Source of the DNA: Bacillus sp. MM2020_4
GTDB lineage: Bacteria > Bacillota > Bacilli > Bacillales > Cytobacillaceae
DNA: 35,806 nucleotides
Assembly: GCF_011250555.1 (NCBI RefSeq)
Contig: NZ_JAANMZ010000045.1
Coordinates: 1-35,806 of the forward strand
Reading direction: 5' to 3'
Within the stretch, counting starts at the first letter, position 1, and each line of letters begins with the position of its first letter. Of this stretch, positions 24,642-33,152 are shown piece after piece. A program made the position numbers and the translations under genes. The notes under the pieces are model-generated. The model was not told where the DNA came from. It saw only the letters and a list, made by a program, of their open reading frames with translations, and searched no databases.

Positions 24642-25916
24642 TTATTGTGATAACGTGTTTGTTGTTGAAATATTCGTTGTTTCCGGTACGCGGAGGAGAA
24701 TCAAGCCGCCAATGATGAACAAAACGATCAGACTGAATACGCCGCTATTGGTATTGCCTGTCATTTGGGCCGTAAATCCAACCAGGAAGGGCCCCAAGAT
24801 GGCCGCAAATTTATAAAAGATACTATAGAAACCAAAGAACTCATTTGCACTTTCTTTTGGCACAAGCCTTGCGAAGTAGGATCGACTCAGTGCCTGAATC
24901 CCGCCTTGAGAGGAGGCCACAAGCATCGCCAAGATCCAGAAATCTAGAGTCGTTTTTAAAAAATAGGCATAGGTACAGATGACAATATAGATAAATATTC
25001 CAACGAGCAGCATCGTTTTGCCTTTAAATTTATCGGCAAGCTTTCCATAAATAATCGCGAAGGGTGCAGCCACTACCTGTGTAGCAAATAGAATAATCAA
25101 AAGGTTAGTAGAAGTGATGCCCAAATCTGATCCGTATGCCGTTGACATGGTGATGATGGTATTCACCCCATCAATGTAAAAGAAATAGGCTAGTAAAAAG
25201 AGAAACAATGGGCGGTAAAGCCGAATCTTTTTAAAGGTTTCAAAAAGCTGTTTAAAACCATTTCGAATTGGATTTGGGACTCGTTCTTTATAATAGATCT
25301 GCTTGACATTTTTTAGCATCGGAATGGTGAATAATCCCCACCAGAGGGCGGTAATCGCAAAAGCAGCCTGGCTTGCGACAGAAACAGAAATTGGAATCAT
25401 GCTTTGCTGTGATAAAATAATAAGGGCAATGCCAAGAATGAAAGGGATGGTACTTCCAATGTAACCCATCGCAAATCCCTTCGATGAGATCTGATTCATC
25501 CGCTCTTCCGATGTTACATCGACAAGGAAGGCATCATAGAAAATGTTCGTTCCCCCAAAACCGATGACGGTCACCATGTAACAGATTAATAGAATCAGCC
25601 ATTGGCTGCTTGGTACAACTGCGAGTAAAAAGGTAAAAATAATACCAAGGGCAAAGAAAAAGGTGAAGAATCGCTTTTTAAAGCCCCTAAAATCCGCTAT
25701 GCTGCCCAAAATAGGTGCACAAAGGGAAATGAGCAGTGTGGCAAAGGAATTGGCATACCCCCAGTAGGCCGTGGATGTAGATGCAGCAAGTCCTGCCTCG
25801 TTTGCTGCCGCTTTAAAATACAATGGAAAAACGGCTGTGGTGATAAGAATCGAATAGGCAGAGTTTGCCCAATCATAGAATACCCAGCTCTTTTCTTGCT
25901 TCGACATCCTACTCAT
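24642..25916 (-). CDS. MFS transporter, UMF1/Atg22-like family
   Basis: 424 aa with about 12 membrane helices. The N-terminus EKSWVFYDWANSAYSILITT is the hallmark of the UMF1 branch (bacterial relatives of the vacuolar effluxer Atg22), and FGGTNIFYDAFLVDVTSEER follows. The substrate of bacterial members is unknown. ATG 25916 follows AAGGGGGA; Met4 is an alternative start. It is second in a minus-strand operon, 21 nt behind the phosphodiesterase gene. Confidence 0.88.
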   Translation of the reverse strand: MSRMSKQEKSWVFYDWANSAYSILITTAVFPLYFKAAANEAGLAASTSTAYWGYANSFATLLISLCAPILGSIADFRGFKKRFFTFFFALGIIFTFLLAVVPSSQWLILLICYMVTVIGFGGTNIFYDAFLVDVTSEERMNQISSKGFAMGYIGSTIPFILGIALIILSQQSMIPISVSVASQAAFAITALWWGLFTIPMLKNVKQIYYKERVPNPIRNGFKQLFETFKKIRLYRPLFLFLLAYFFYIDGVNTIITMSTAYGSDLGITSTNLLIILFATQVVAAPFAIIYGKLADKFKGKTMLLVGIFIYIVICTYAYFLKTTLDFWILAMLVASSQGGIQALSRSYFARLVPKESANEFFGFYSIFYKFAAILGPFLVGFTAQMTGNTNSGVFSLIVLFIIGGLILLRVPETTNISTTNTLSQ

Positions 25917-25937
25917 TCAAGTTCCCCCTTTAAAGGC

Positions 25938-27245
25938 TTATATCGTCAACATTTCTTCTATAACTATTCCATCGGTGTTTCCTAAGCTGACACCCAGAAG
26001 CCTGGCGAATGTTGGGCCTTCATCAATGAGACGGATGGAAGGCAGGGTGGTTTGGTTAATGCCTTTGCCAGCCGCCATGAAAATCGTGCCATACTGTTCT
26101 TTTTCCGGTGAGTAGCCATGACAGGCTAACGTATACTTTTTATTGGATGCTGCATCCTCACGGGAAAATGACTGGATATACTCCCCCTCCATGGCTTCTG
26201 AAAAGTAATACCCACGCTTAGCTTCAAGCATAAAGGCACACGAACCATCTGCGCCTTTTGCCGCTGCTTGTTCGCCTGTAAGTACTTGTTCAATGCCCGA
26301 CGCTGGATCATCAAGCAATGAATCTAGCAGTTGTTTCACTTCCTGAATGGTTGCTGAGTCTTGTTTGTCATTAATGTAAATATATGCGGAGCCATCACAA
26401 CTTTTACAATAAGTCTGCCAATTCATTACTCTCCCTTTAGGGTTTGTGGTGATAAGCTTTTTGTTATAGAAAAGGACGTTTAGGTTAATCACTTTATTTT
26501 CATCAAGCGCGCTATGATCGCCAAGGGCCACCACTGTGGAATTTTCATAGATACCGCTTTCATGGAGAGCGTCCAAGATTCTGCCGAGTCGCTGGTTATG
26601 TCGGTGAATGGCAGCGACGGCTTCAGTGGATGAAAAGCCATGGTAGTGGCGCTGGGTATCTAAATCAGTAAAGTGGACCATAACCAAATTTGGTTTCTTT
26701 GTTTTAATCGTATGGACGGTTGATTCTAAAACGAAGTTGTCCAATTCAGGCTGATTCAGACCATTGCGAATATGCCCGAATCTTTTGTTGAGATCCAATT
26801 GAAAGCTGGGTGTCCCTTTCATAAGTGAAACTAGAATTTGGTTTTGCCATGGGCGGTTTGCGAAAATTTCCGGCATATTGTAGTCGATGCCAGCTTTGCC
26901 GGTAACCGGCCATAATAGGGCTGCTGTGGTCAGATTTGCTTGCTTTGCTTCATCGTATAGGGTCGTTCCATGGATGCAATGACGATACCAATTCCAATCA
27001 GGTGACGGTCTTCCAGGCTGCAGGAGGGTATTATTAATGACTCCGTGCCGGTTTGGATAATTTCCCGTCACAATTGTGGCATGACAGGGATAGGTGACCG
27101 AGGGGTAGATTGTTTCGACATTTTCCACATATGCGCCATTTTTTAAGATCGTTTGAAAGTGGGGTAAGTCTGTTAAAATCGGATAGTCTAATGCTGAAAG
27201 GCAATCAAATGAAATGATGATTAAATGATCGGTAAGTCGAGTCAT
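25938..27245 (-). CDS. Type I phosphodiesterase / nucleotide pyrophosphatase family protein
   Basis: Alkaline-phosphatase superfamily, NPP branch, 435 aa. Metal and nucleophile residues are visible: Asp14 (IISFDCLSALD), Thr51 as likely nucleophile (YPSVTYPCHATIVTGNYP), DLDTQRHYHG and GDHSALD. These fit the two-zinc site of nucleotide pyrophosphatases. No signal peptide, so it is probably cytoplasmic. ATG follows GGAGG. Substrate unknown; likely a phosphodiester or phosphonate-like compound. First gene of the operon with the UMF1 transporter. Confidence 0.87.
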   Translation of the reverse strand: MTRLTDHLIIISFDCLSALDYPILTDLPHFQTILKNGAYVENVETIYPSVTYPCHATIVTGNYPNRHGVINNTLLQPGRPSPDWNWYRHCIHGTTLYDEAKQANLTTAALLWPVTGKAGIDYNMPEIFANRPWQNQILVSLMKGTPSFQLDLNKRFGHIRNGLNQPELDNFVLESTVHTIKTKKPNLVMVHFTDLDTQRHYHGFSSTEAVAAIHRHNQRLGRILDALHESGIYENSTVVALGDHSALDENKVINLNVLFYNKKLITTNPKGRVMNWQTYCKSCDGSAYIYINDKQDSATIQEVKQLLDSLLDDPASGIEQVLTGEQAAAKGADGSCAFMLEAKRGYYFSEAMEGEYIQSFSREDAASNKKYTLACHGYSPEKEQYGTIFMAAGKGINQTTLPSIRLIDEGPTFARLLGVSLGNTDGIVIEEMLTI

Positions 27246-27371
27246 GGATAACCTCCGGCTTTGACATGTTCTGGTTAAGATAATTGTACTATATGAAATA
27301 GGAAATGGAAGAATTGTTACAGAATATTTACAAAATTTTTGAACGTTTGCCAGAAAAAACCGAATTCTGGA

Positions 27372-27399
27372 TTGGCGAACGAGGTTTATCTAGTATAAT
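27372..27399 (+). promoter_or_regulatory. SigA promoter of the esterase gene
   Basis: TTGGCG (27372-27377), 16-nt spacer, perfect TATAAT (27394-27399), 40 nt before the ATG. The remaining divergent gap back to 27246 shows no other clear element. Confidence 0.6.
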
Positions 27400-27438
27400 G
27401 AAATTAGCAATAATTGGAGAAAAAGAGGGGAAGACATC

Positions 27439-28374
27439 ATGCCAAGTTTTCAAAGTTACTTTTTTGAAAAAGCAATAAAGCTTTCGGTAAAGAGGACATT
27501 GCGAAAGGGTGTAAAGGGAAAGGGGATGGATGAAAAGCGGCAAATGCTTGATGCTGCCGCAAGGAGACTGGGAAAGCTTCCTAAGAACTGTCAGGTTACC
27601 CCACTGGAAATCGAGGGATTGTATGCCGAGTGGATTACTTCCGGACTCAACAGCCTATTGGCGGATAAGGTCATTTTATATTTACACGGTGGTGGTTATG
27701 CGCTTTGCTCAGCCAATACTCATCGGCCGCTTGCGGCAAGAATTGGCAAGGCATCTGGTGTGAAGGTGTTGTTCCCGGAGTATCGTCTTGCCCCGGAACA
27801 TCCATTCCCGGCTGCCATTGAAGATGCCGTTGCCGTGTATCGCTGGCTGCTGCATCAGGGTTACGATCCAGCAAATATTATATTTGCCGGTGATTCCGCG
27901 GGTGGAGGGTTATCGATTGCAACGGCCTTGGTGTTACGGGATCAGAACGAGCCGCTGCCGGCTGCAATTGTATTGCTCTCACCGTGGGTGGATTTAACCA
28001 GCAGTGGGGAAAGCTATCGGAAAAATGAAGGGCTTGATCCCTATTTAAGTTTGAAAGCGGTTAGGGAAGCTGTCCGTATGTATGCCGGAAAAGAAGCCCC
28101 TGACCACCCGCTTATCTCACCTGTTTATGCTGACCTTTCAGGATTGCCGCCCTTATTCATCCAGGCCGGCAACCATGAAATTTTGCAAAGTGATGCTGAA
28201 ACACTGGCAGCTCGGGCCAGGAAAGCAGGTGTCCCAGTCAGGATGAAAGTTTGGCAGGGAATGTGGCATGTATGGCAAATTGGCGGGGATGCCTTACCAG
28301 AAGCCAAGAAAGCAATTTGGGAAATCGGGAATTTTGTTCGAAACACCTTTGAAAAGGGAAGGTCTGGTAGCTGA
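27439..28374 (+). CDS. Alpha/beta-hydrolase, HSL-family esterase/lipase
   Basis: Carboxylesterase of the hormone-sensitive-lipase family, 311 aa. Oxyanion motif HGGG at residues 83-86, nucleophile Ser153 in GDSAGG, catalytic His277 in MWHVW. The third residue is unusual: where many members have Asp in a DPL motif, this protein reads GNHEIL, so Glu247 probably acts (a variant seen in part of the family, as I recall). EYRLAPEHPFPAAIEDA is typical. No signal peptide. ATG follows GAGGGGAAG. It converges with the PhoD gene, 3 nt between stops. Confidence 0.92.
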   Translation: MPSFQSYFFEKAIKLSVKRTLRKGVKGKGMDEKRQMLDAAARRLGKLPKNCQVTPLEIEGLYAEWITSGLNSLLADKVILYLHGGGYALCSANTHRPLAARIGKASGVKVLFPEYRLAPEHPFPAAIEDAVAVYRWLLHQGYDPANIIFAGDSAGGGLSIATALVLRDQNEPLPAAIVLLSPWVDLTSSGESYRKNEGLDPYLSLKAVREAVRMYAGKEAPDHPLISPVYADLSGLPPLFIQAGNHEILQSDAETLAARARKAGVPVRMKVWQGMWHVWQIGGDALPEAKKAIWEIGNFVRNTFEKGRSGS

Positions 28375-28379
28375 CCTTC
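28358..28379. other. Inverted repeat spanning two convergent stop codons
   Basis: GAAGGTC (28358-28364) and GACCTTC (28373-28379) form a 7-bp hairpin with an 8-nt loop over the ends of the esterase and PhoD genes. No T-run follows, so it is at best a weak terminator. Confidence 0.4.
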
Positions 28380-30453
28380 ACTTGAGTAAGATATGTTGGA
28401 TGTCGTTATTCAAAATGGTAATGAGGCCGATATTATTATTGGTTTCGATGATGGATTCTTTTTTTAATCGTTGGTATCGTAATTGATCCTTCCATAAATA
28501 CGTGGCATCATGGACATTTTCTTTTTCGAGATGGGTGATGGTATATGATGGGTCACAAACACGGTAAATATCATTCTTTTTCCTACTGATAGAGTTGATA
28601 TTAATAACCATTTTCATTAAGAGCCCCCAAACACCACTGAAACTCATATTTTTTATAGGGCTGCTTGTAAATTGTTGAATCGGAAGCATTCCTCCATCTG
28701 AAAATGTGACAGTGGCTTTGACCGCCGAGGCGTAATGAACGTCACCAGAAAGAATGATGCATTGCGATGGGCTCCACTTGGCAGTCTGGTGCAGAAAGTG
28801 CGTGAACCCTTCCCCGTTATATTTCCATGCCTCGAAATCAAATGAGGTTTGCACTTCTACGCCAATAACTTGAAATGGATAGACGTAATTGTGTAGAAAG
28901 GATTCAATTAGACCCATGCCATAAACAGGTGTGGCGGATACGACGATGACGGGACTCCCAGCTTTCCAGTCGCTTTGTTGTAGCTTTTGGGTGATGCGTG
29001 CCCAGCTCATTTTGTTGATGAGCTGTGGGCAGCCTTCTGTTTCCTTCATGGTATGACCAAATTGCACCCGCTTTGGTTCGGAACGGTATTCCCGTTGTGT
29101 CCGAGTGTCAAGAAATACAGCTTTAGGATGTGTGGGAGCAATAAAATGCCAGGAACTAAAATTCCATAATTGCTGCAGCCATTTTTCGTATGTTGTGGAA
29201 TGGTGGGTTCCTTTTCTAAGGTTTTTATAATAGGACGCCATTGTTTCAATAAAATCAGCATCAAATGAATCAGGGTCATTCCCCCAGCCTTGGAACGCCC
29301 AATAGGCTGCGATGCCATTGGCTGTCACATGGCTGCCTAATGGCGATCTACGGACGTTTCTTTTCCAATTACCTGTGATATTCCAATCATCGGTGACGTC
29401 ATGGTCATCAAAGATCATGTACGTTGGGATGTTCGCGAGCAGCCTTCGAACCTTATAAAGGGATTCATGAAAGGTGATGATGGCTTCCTGTTGATCGTGG
29501 AAACGCATTTTTAATTTCGTTCGTTCCGTTTTATGTTGTTTCTTAACCTTTTCTTCATTTGGAAAGGTAAAATGGAGCAGATTTTTCTCCAAAGCACCAT
29601 CAAAGGATTCAAATAATTGATGGGTCTGCGCTGCAGCCCAAAGCTCGGGATTCCAGGACAATAAATACATAGCAGCAAATTCGCCAAACTCGATAAGGTG
29701 GTTTTGGGCGTGACCGGAGGTAAATTGGGCCAGGTTTTCCATGATAAATTGTCTGCCGTTGATTTGATGAAGTGTGGTTGTGAATGGTGTTTGTTTGAGG
29801 CGACTTTCCAGTTGGTGCAATGGTTCCCTTTGACCCATTAAGTCATGGCTGAGGGTTGAAATAGCTAGAATAAGGGGATCGGCAACATCATCGGCATAGA
29901 TTTGATCGCCCATTAGAAAGAGGGAATCTGGTCGCTTCCAAGTTGTTTCATATTCCTGAGCCAGAATGGCATCTGCGCGGGAAAGAGTATCTTCTCCTTC
30001 ACCATGGAGTTTTCGGCAGGAACCATAGAGAATATTGCTCGGACTGTTCCCACTTTTTATTTGAAAGGTGGGGTATTTTAGCTTCCCGTAAACGATGGAC
30101 TGCCGATGATCTGGGGAAAGTAAGTGGAGGCTTTGGAAATCATGCTGCACCGAACTGGTTGTAAATTGCAGGTTATATCCAATTAACGTATCCGTCGGAA
30201 AATCTCCGTTCAAGGGGACAACTTTTATTAGGTGGATAAATAGCTGTTTTCCGACTCTTACTGTTTGAGGTTCACTACTGGTACTCAGTAGTTGATAATC
30301 AAATTTCTGGTTGCTGCTCGTTTTCGTGACTTGATAAAAGGCTGCCTCAATAGCGCATATCCCGCTAGTAGCAATCCAAATAAACACCCTTCCAGGCTCA
30401 ACCCGTCGAACAATCGGCCCAGAGAGAATAAACGGAAACTCTATTAAACCCAT
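28378..30453 (-). CDS. PhoD-like metallophosphatase family protein
   Basis: Phosphodiesterase/alkaline phosphatase D fold, 691 aa. Metal-site motifs in order: YGSCRK, LMGDQIYADDVAD, IFDDHDVTDDW, and SGDVHYASA near the C-terminus. There is a large insert and no Tat or Sec signal, unlike exported PhoD, so this is probably a cytoplasmic member of unknown substrate. Start: ATG at 30451-30453 (MGLIEFPFIL) follows GAGGTGG; an ATG at 30516 would place the coding start inside a palindromic repeat and is rejected. Confidence 0.87.
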   Translation of the reverse strand: MGLIEFPFILSGPIVRRVEPGRVFIWIATSGICAIEAAFYQVTKTSSNQKFDYQLLSTSSEPQTVRVGKQLFIHLIKVVPLNGDFPTDTLIGYNLQFTTSSVQHDFQSLHLLSPDHRQSIVYGKLKYPTFQIKSGNSPSNILYGSCRKLHGEGEDTLSRADAILAQEYETTWKRPDSLFLMGDQIYADDVADPLILAISTLSHDLMGQREPLHQLESRLKQTPFTTTLHQINGRQFIMENLAQFTSGHAQNHLIEFGEFAAMYLLSWNPELWAAAQTHQLFESFDGALEKNLLHFTFPNEEKVKKQHKTERTKLKMRFHDQQEAIITFHESLYKVRRLLANIPTYMIFDDHDVTDDWNITGNWKRNVRRSPLGSHVTANGIAAYWAFQGWGNDPDSFDADFIETMASYYKNLRKGTHHSTTYEKWLQQLWNFSSWHFIAPTHPKAVFLDTRTQREYRSEPKRVQFGHTMKETEGCPQLINKMSWARITQKLQQSDWKAGSPVIVVSATPVYGMGLIESFLHNYVYPFQVIGVEVQTSFDFEAWKYNGEGFTHFLHQTAKWSPSQCIILSGDVHYASAVKATVTFSDGGMLPIQQFTSSPIKNMSFSGVWGLLMKMVININSISRKKNDIYRVCDPSYTITHLEKENVHDATYLWKDQLRYQRLKKESIIETNNNIGLITILNNDIQHILLK

Positions 30454-30498
30454 GAACACCACCTCGCTTTTCCTCATTTCTACATTGTATTCCTTGCA

Positions 30499-30516
30499 AA
30501 TGGTGCCTGACACCAT
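30499..30516 (-). repeat. 18-bp palindromic repeat, copy 1
   Basis: On the minus strand it reads ATGGTGTCAGGCACCATT, identical to copy 2 at 33843. It is nearly self-complementary around GGTGtCaGgCACC. It lies about 45 nt before the PhoD start. Confidence 0.75.
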
Positions 30517-30583
30517 TAATAAGCTGTAGGACTTTTAATTGATGCAAAGGGTGGAAATGGTGTAAGAAACTGTTTATTTGTAA

Positions 30584-30600
30584 TAATATTGCCAATATTA
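30584..30600. promoter_or_regulatory. Inverted repeat before the flavodoxin gene
   Basis: TAATATT-gcc-AATATTA, a perfect 7-bp inverted repeat. A -10-like TATAAT lies downstream at 30627-30632 without a clear -35. Possible operator; low confidence. Confidence 0.3.
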
Positions 30601-30657
30601 ACGCAGTTGCTGTTTGTTGCGGGATTTATAATGGAGTAAAGGAAGGGGGAATTGGAC

Positions 30658-31152
30658 GTGAATAGTTTAATTGTTTATTGCTCATCCCATGGGACTACCG
30701 AGAAAGCGGTTGGATTATTATGTGAGAATCTTGAGGGAGGCGTTTTATCGGTCGATTTAAAAAGGGAGAAAACGCTTTTTGATCTAAAGGATTTTGATCG
30801 GGTCATCATTGGCGGCTCGATTCACGCCGGGCAGATTCAAAGGAAAATTAAAAAGTTTATCCAAACGCATCATGATGAACTCTTAGAGAAGGAATTAGGT
30901 CTTTTTCTGGTTTGTATGCGTGATGGTGAGACAGCCATTGAACAGTTTAATCATGCCTTTCCCCAGGATTTGCGTAAGAATTCCGTTGCCATGGGCCTGT
31001 TCGGCGGAGAATTTATCGTGTCTAAAATGAACTTTTTTGAAAGACAAGTAGTGAAAAAGGTAGACGGGGTCATGTCCGACCAAACAAAATTGGATATAGA
31101 AGCCATTATGGAGTTTGCTTCTCGCTTGAATCATGTTAAAAGCTTTGTTTAG
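30658..31152 (+). CDS. Flavodoxin-domain protein (HemG-like)
   Basis: 164 aa, flavodoxin_5 type. The FMN phosphate loop is YCSSHGTTEK near the N-terminus, and DFDRVIIGGSIHAGQIQ is the conserved second strand-loop as in HemG, the menaquinone-dependent protoporphyrinogen dehydrogenase. GLFGGEF near residue 120 is also typical. Bacilli usually use HemY, so its substrate is open. The GTG start follows GGAAGGGGGA with 7-nt spacing; TTG 30652 is too close. Monocistronic, with a terminator about 55 nt downstream. Confidence 0.85.
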   Translation: MNSLIVYCSSHGTTEKAVGLLCENLEGGVLSVDLKREKTLFDLKDFDRVIIGGSIHAGQIQRKIKKFIQTHHDELLEKELGLFLVCMRDGETAIEQFNHAFPQDLRKNSVAMGLFGGEFIVSKMNFFERQVVKKVDGVMSDQTKLDIEAIMEFASRLNHVKSFV

Positions 31153-31207
31153 GTGTCGATCTGGTGAGATAAAAGGCGAGTATTTTAAGGAACTCATTTC
31201 CACAATC

Positions 31208-31236
31208 AACGTTTCTGCTTTGGCAGGAGCGTTTTT
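31208..31236 (+). terminator. Terminator after the flavodoxin gene
   Basis: AACGTTTCTGC (31208-31218) pairs with GCAGGAGCGTT (31223-31233) with G-U pairs, loop TTTG, followed by a long T-rich run. The rest of the 218-nt gap to 31371 shows no clear gene or promoter. Confidence 0.85.
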
Positions 31237-31370
31237 ATTTTTTTATAAAGCGGCAGTAAATACTACTTGCATTGCTCTTTATCATTATCAGGGATTTTGA
31301 TTATAAATTTTATGATGTTAGCCCATAATGGAAAAGGTCTTATATAACTACAACATGAAAGAGGTTTCAC

Positions 31371-32399
31371 ATGAAGATTTGGTTTAATCGATGGTTTACC
31401 ACGGTTTCGCATTATATAGACATGATTCGTGACAATGAGGACCAGCGAAAATTTATCATCTATGGAACGCATCCAAATAAAGATGCATTGTATTTACAAA
31501 ATTGTGATTTCGCCTATGTCGAGCCGGATATTTCCGGGAATGACTATATTGAATTTTGCCTGGACTTTTGCAGAAAGCACCAGATCAATATTTTTATCCC
31601 TCGGAAAGAAAATGTGTTGATATCGAAACGGCTGGCAGATTTCAGTGCAATGGGTGTGAACGTTCTCGTGTGCCCGGATGCTGTCCTAATGGAAACGATG
31701 GACAATAAAGCCGCCGCCTATCAAACCCTTGCAAATGGGAAGCCGATCTTTTCCATCCCCGATTATTATGTGGTAAATAATAGTGAGGATTTTAAAAAGG
31801 CCTATGCTTCACTTAAGGAAAAAGGGCATGAAGTTTGTTTCAAACCCGTTATCGGTGAGGGGGCAAATGGTTTTCGGGTAATTAAGGACAAAATTGAATC
31901 CATTCCCCAGCTATTCCAACAGGGGATTGGCTATCGGATTCCGTATAACTATGCCTGTGAGATCTTAAGTCAACAGGAAACGTTTCCCGATTTAATGGTG
32001 CTCGAGTATTTAGAAGGCAGGGAATATAGTATCGACTGCGTTTCTTCAGAGGATGAATTATTTGCTGCGATTCCCCGAATGAAGGGGGACGGCCGGGTTA
32101 GGGAGCTGGTGGAAAGTCTTGAACTCATCCAACTCGCCCACAGATTCCATCAGGAGTATAAATTGCCGTATGTATTCAATATCCAGGTAAAATACAACAA
32201 CGGTGTGCCGAAGCTGCTTGAAATCAATCCGCGCATGAGCGGTGGGATGCATGTTAGCTGTCTTTCCGGCATAAACCTGCCGTATCTGGCAATAAAAATA
32301 TTATTGGGTGAAGAAGTGGGAAGGCAGCAGCCGCAATTTGGCATTCGCGCTAGTCATATTGAAAAAGAAATGATTTTAAAGTATGGAGATATTAAATAA
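31371..32399 (+). CDS. ATP-grasp domain protein
   Basis: 342 aa ligase-type protein. The N-terminal ~110 residues form a pre-ATP-grasp domain; the ATP-grasp part carries CFKPVIGEGANGFRVI (ATP-binding Lys and Gly loop), MVLEYLEGREYSIDCV and the Mg-binding LLEINPRMSGGMH. Similar proteins are annotated as carbamoyl-phosphate-synthase-like; they couple a carboxylate to an amine, substrate unknown. ATG follows AAAGAGG. Monocistronic. Confidence 0.87.
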   Translation: MKIWFNRWFTTVSHYIDMIRDNEDQRKFIIYGTHPNKDALYLQNCDFAYVEPDISGNDYIEFCLDFCRKHQINIFIPRKENVLISKRLADFSAMGVNVLVCPDAVLMETMDNKAAAYQTLANGKPIFSIPDYYVVNNSEDFKKAYASLKEKGHEVCFKPVIGEGANGFRVIKDKIESIPQLFQQGIGYRIPYNYACEILSQQETFPDLMVLEYLEGREYSIDCVSSEDELFAAIPRMKGDGRVRELVESLELIQLAHRFHQEYKLPYVFNIQVKYNNGVPKLLEINPRMSGGMHVSCLSGINLPYLAIKILLGEEVGRQQPQFGIRASHIEKEMILKYGDIK

Positions 32400-32404
32400 A
32401 GTAA

Positions 32405-32444
32405 AAAAGAGCGAGTTTTCATCGATTGAAAACTGCTCTTTTCC
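32405..32444. terminator. Bidirectional terminator between ATP-grasp and GIY-YIG genes
   Basis: AAAAGAGCGAGTTTTC (32405-32420) pairs with GAAAACTGCTCTTTT (32428-32442) with one bulged base; T- and A-runs on either side serve both convergent genes. Confidence 0.87.
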
Positions 32445-32451
32445 TTATACC

Positions 32452-32826
32452 TTATTTATAGAAGACTTTGTCGATATTATATTTAGCCTGAAGGGTATTA
32501 ATAATGTAGGTTTCATAGATTTCTCTTTCCATCGGCTCATCTACCACGATTACCGCAATTTTATTGACCTCATCGCGATGGGCTTTGATGGGAGATACGG
32601 TATCTTCAAAATGGCGCTTCACGCGTGGTCTCAATTTCCTAGCTTTTCCGACAAAAAGTAAATCGTCATTGGCATTGAAAAATAAGATAATTCCGCCTTT
32701 ATCCCGAGGAATTCTATTGTAATCGGTAAAACCGTATACACTGCTTAGTACGGATTCAACTGGTTCCCCTACTTGTCTCTTTTTCGTAATAACAACATCT
32801 GGATTTGGTATTTCAATTTTTATCAT
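32452..32826 (-). CDS. Degenerate GIY-YIG nuclease-like protein
   Basis: 124 aa. A UvrC-type GIY-YIG core can be traced: GGIILFF (44-50) in place of GIY, LFVGKARKLRPRVKRHF (57-73) in place of YIG with its Arg, and a C-terminal MEREIYETYIINTLQAKYN (99-117) with the likely metal Glu. Both Tyr of the name motif are changed (to Ile/Leu and Phe), so activity is uncertain. A small stand-alone DNA-binding or nuclease protein is likely. ATG follows AAGGAGCG on its strand. Confidence 0.8.
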   Translation of the reverse strand: MIKIEIPNPDVVITKKRQVGEPVESVLSSVYGFTDYNRIPRDKGGIILFFNANDDLLFVGKARKLRPRVKRHFEDTVSPIKAHRDEVNKIAVIVVDEPMEREIYETYIINTLQAKYNIDKVFYK

Positions 32827-32882
32827 AAAAAGAATCGCTCCTTGCTTAAAATAAACGGCTGATCCCGTTTTGCTAACAGTTC

Positions 32883-32912
32883 ATTATAGCATAGGTTGCC
32901 AATTTAGGTTAA
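32883..32912 (-). promoter_or_regulatory. SigA promoter of the GIY-YIG gene
   Basis: On the minus strand: TTAACC (32907-32912), 18-nt spacer, extended -10 TGCTATAAT with perfect TATAAT (32883-32888). Confidence 0.6.
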
Positions 32913-33042
32913 TACTCATAATTTGCCCAAATTTTGCAGTTCAAAACCTGACTAAATAAGGTTATATCGTATTTTAATCTTTAAAATGGTGGCAAATTAA
33001 GTCTAGCTTTTGTACAATTAAGGAAGGTATTGGAACTTTTGG

Positions 33043-33068
33043 GTTTCAAAACAGCAACTCACGTGAAT
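33043..33068 (+). promoter_or_regulatory. Possible SigB promoter of terD
   Basis: GTTTCA (33043-33048), 14-nt spacer, GTGAAT (33063-33068) resembles the SigB pattern GTTTAA-N12-15-GGGTAT/GGGAAT. The yceCD homologues of B. subtilis are stress-induced, which fits. The ATG is 85 nt downstream. Confidence 0.35.
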
Positions 33069-33152
33069 TTTACATGGTATGAGTGTACGATGGTAGTAGC
33101 TATCTATTATTTGGATAGTAAGAATAATTAAAAGATAGGGAAGGGTGTTAAT

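Larger units (their letters stand above)
32827..33152. other. Divergent intergenic region between GIY-YIG and TerD genes
   Basis: 326 nt without a gene. It holds the minus-strand promoter of the GIY-YIG gene and the promoter region of terD, annotated separately. A TACAAT (33013-33018) with a poor -35 could be a further SigA site. A short inverted repeat CTATC...GATAG lies near 33100-33118. Nothing else was seen. Confidence 0.6.

Noticed and set aside
27246..27330. SigA promoter for the phosphodiesterase gene on the minus strand
   Set aside because: TATAGT/TACAAT-like -10 elements exist but no acceptable -35 was found.
29046..29318. 90-aa minus-strand frame inside the PhoD gene
   Set aside because: Out-of-frame shadow of a well-supported gene.
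28378..30516. Longer PhoD frame starting at 30516
   Set aside because: The ATG lies in the palindromic repeat and has no ribosome binding site; ATG 30453 follows GAGGTGG and gives the natural N-terminus.
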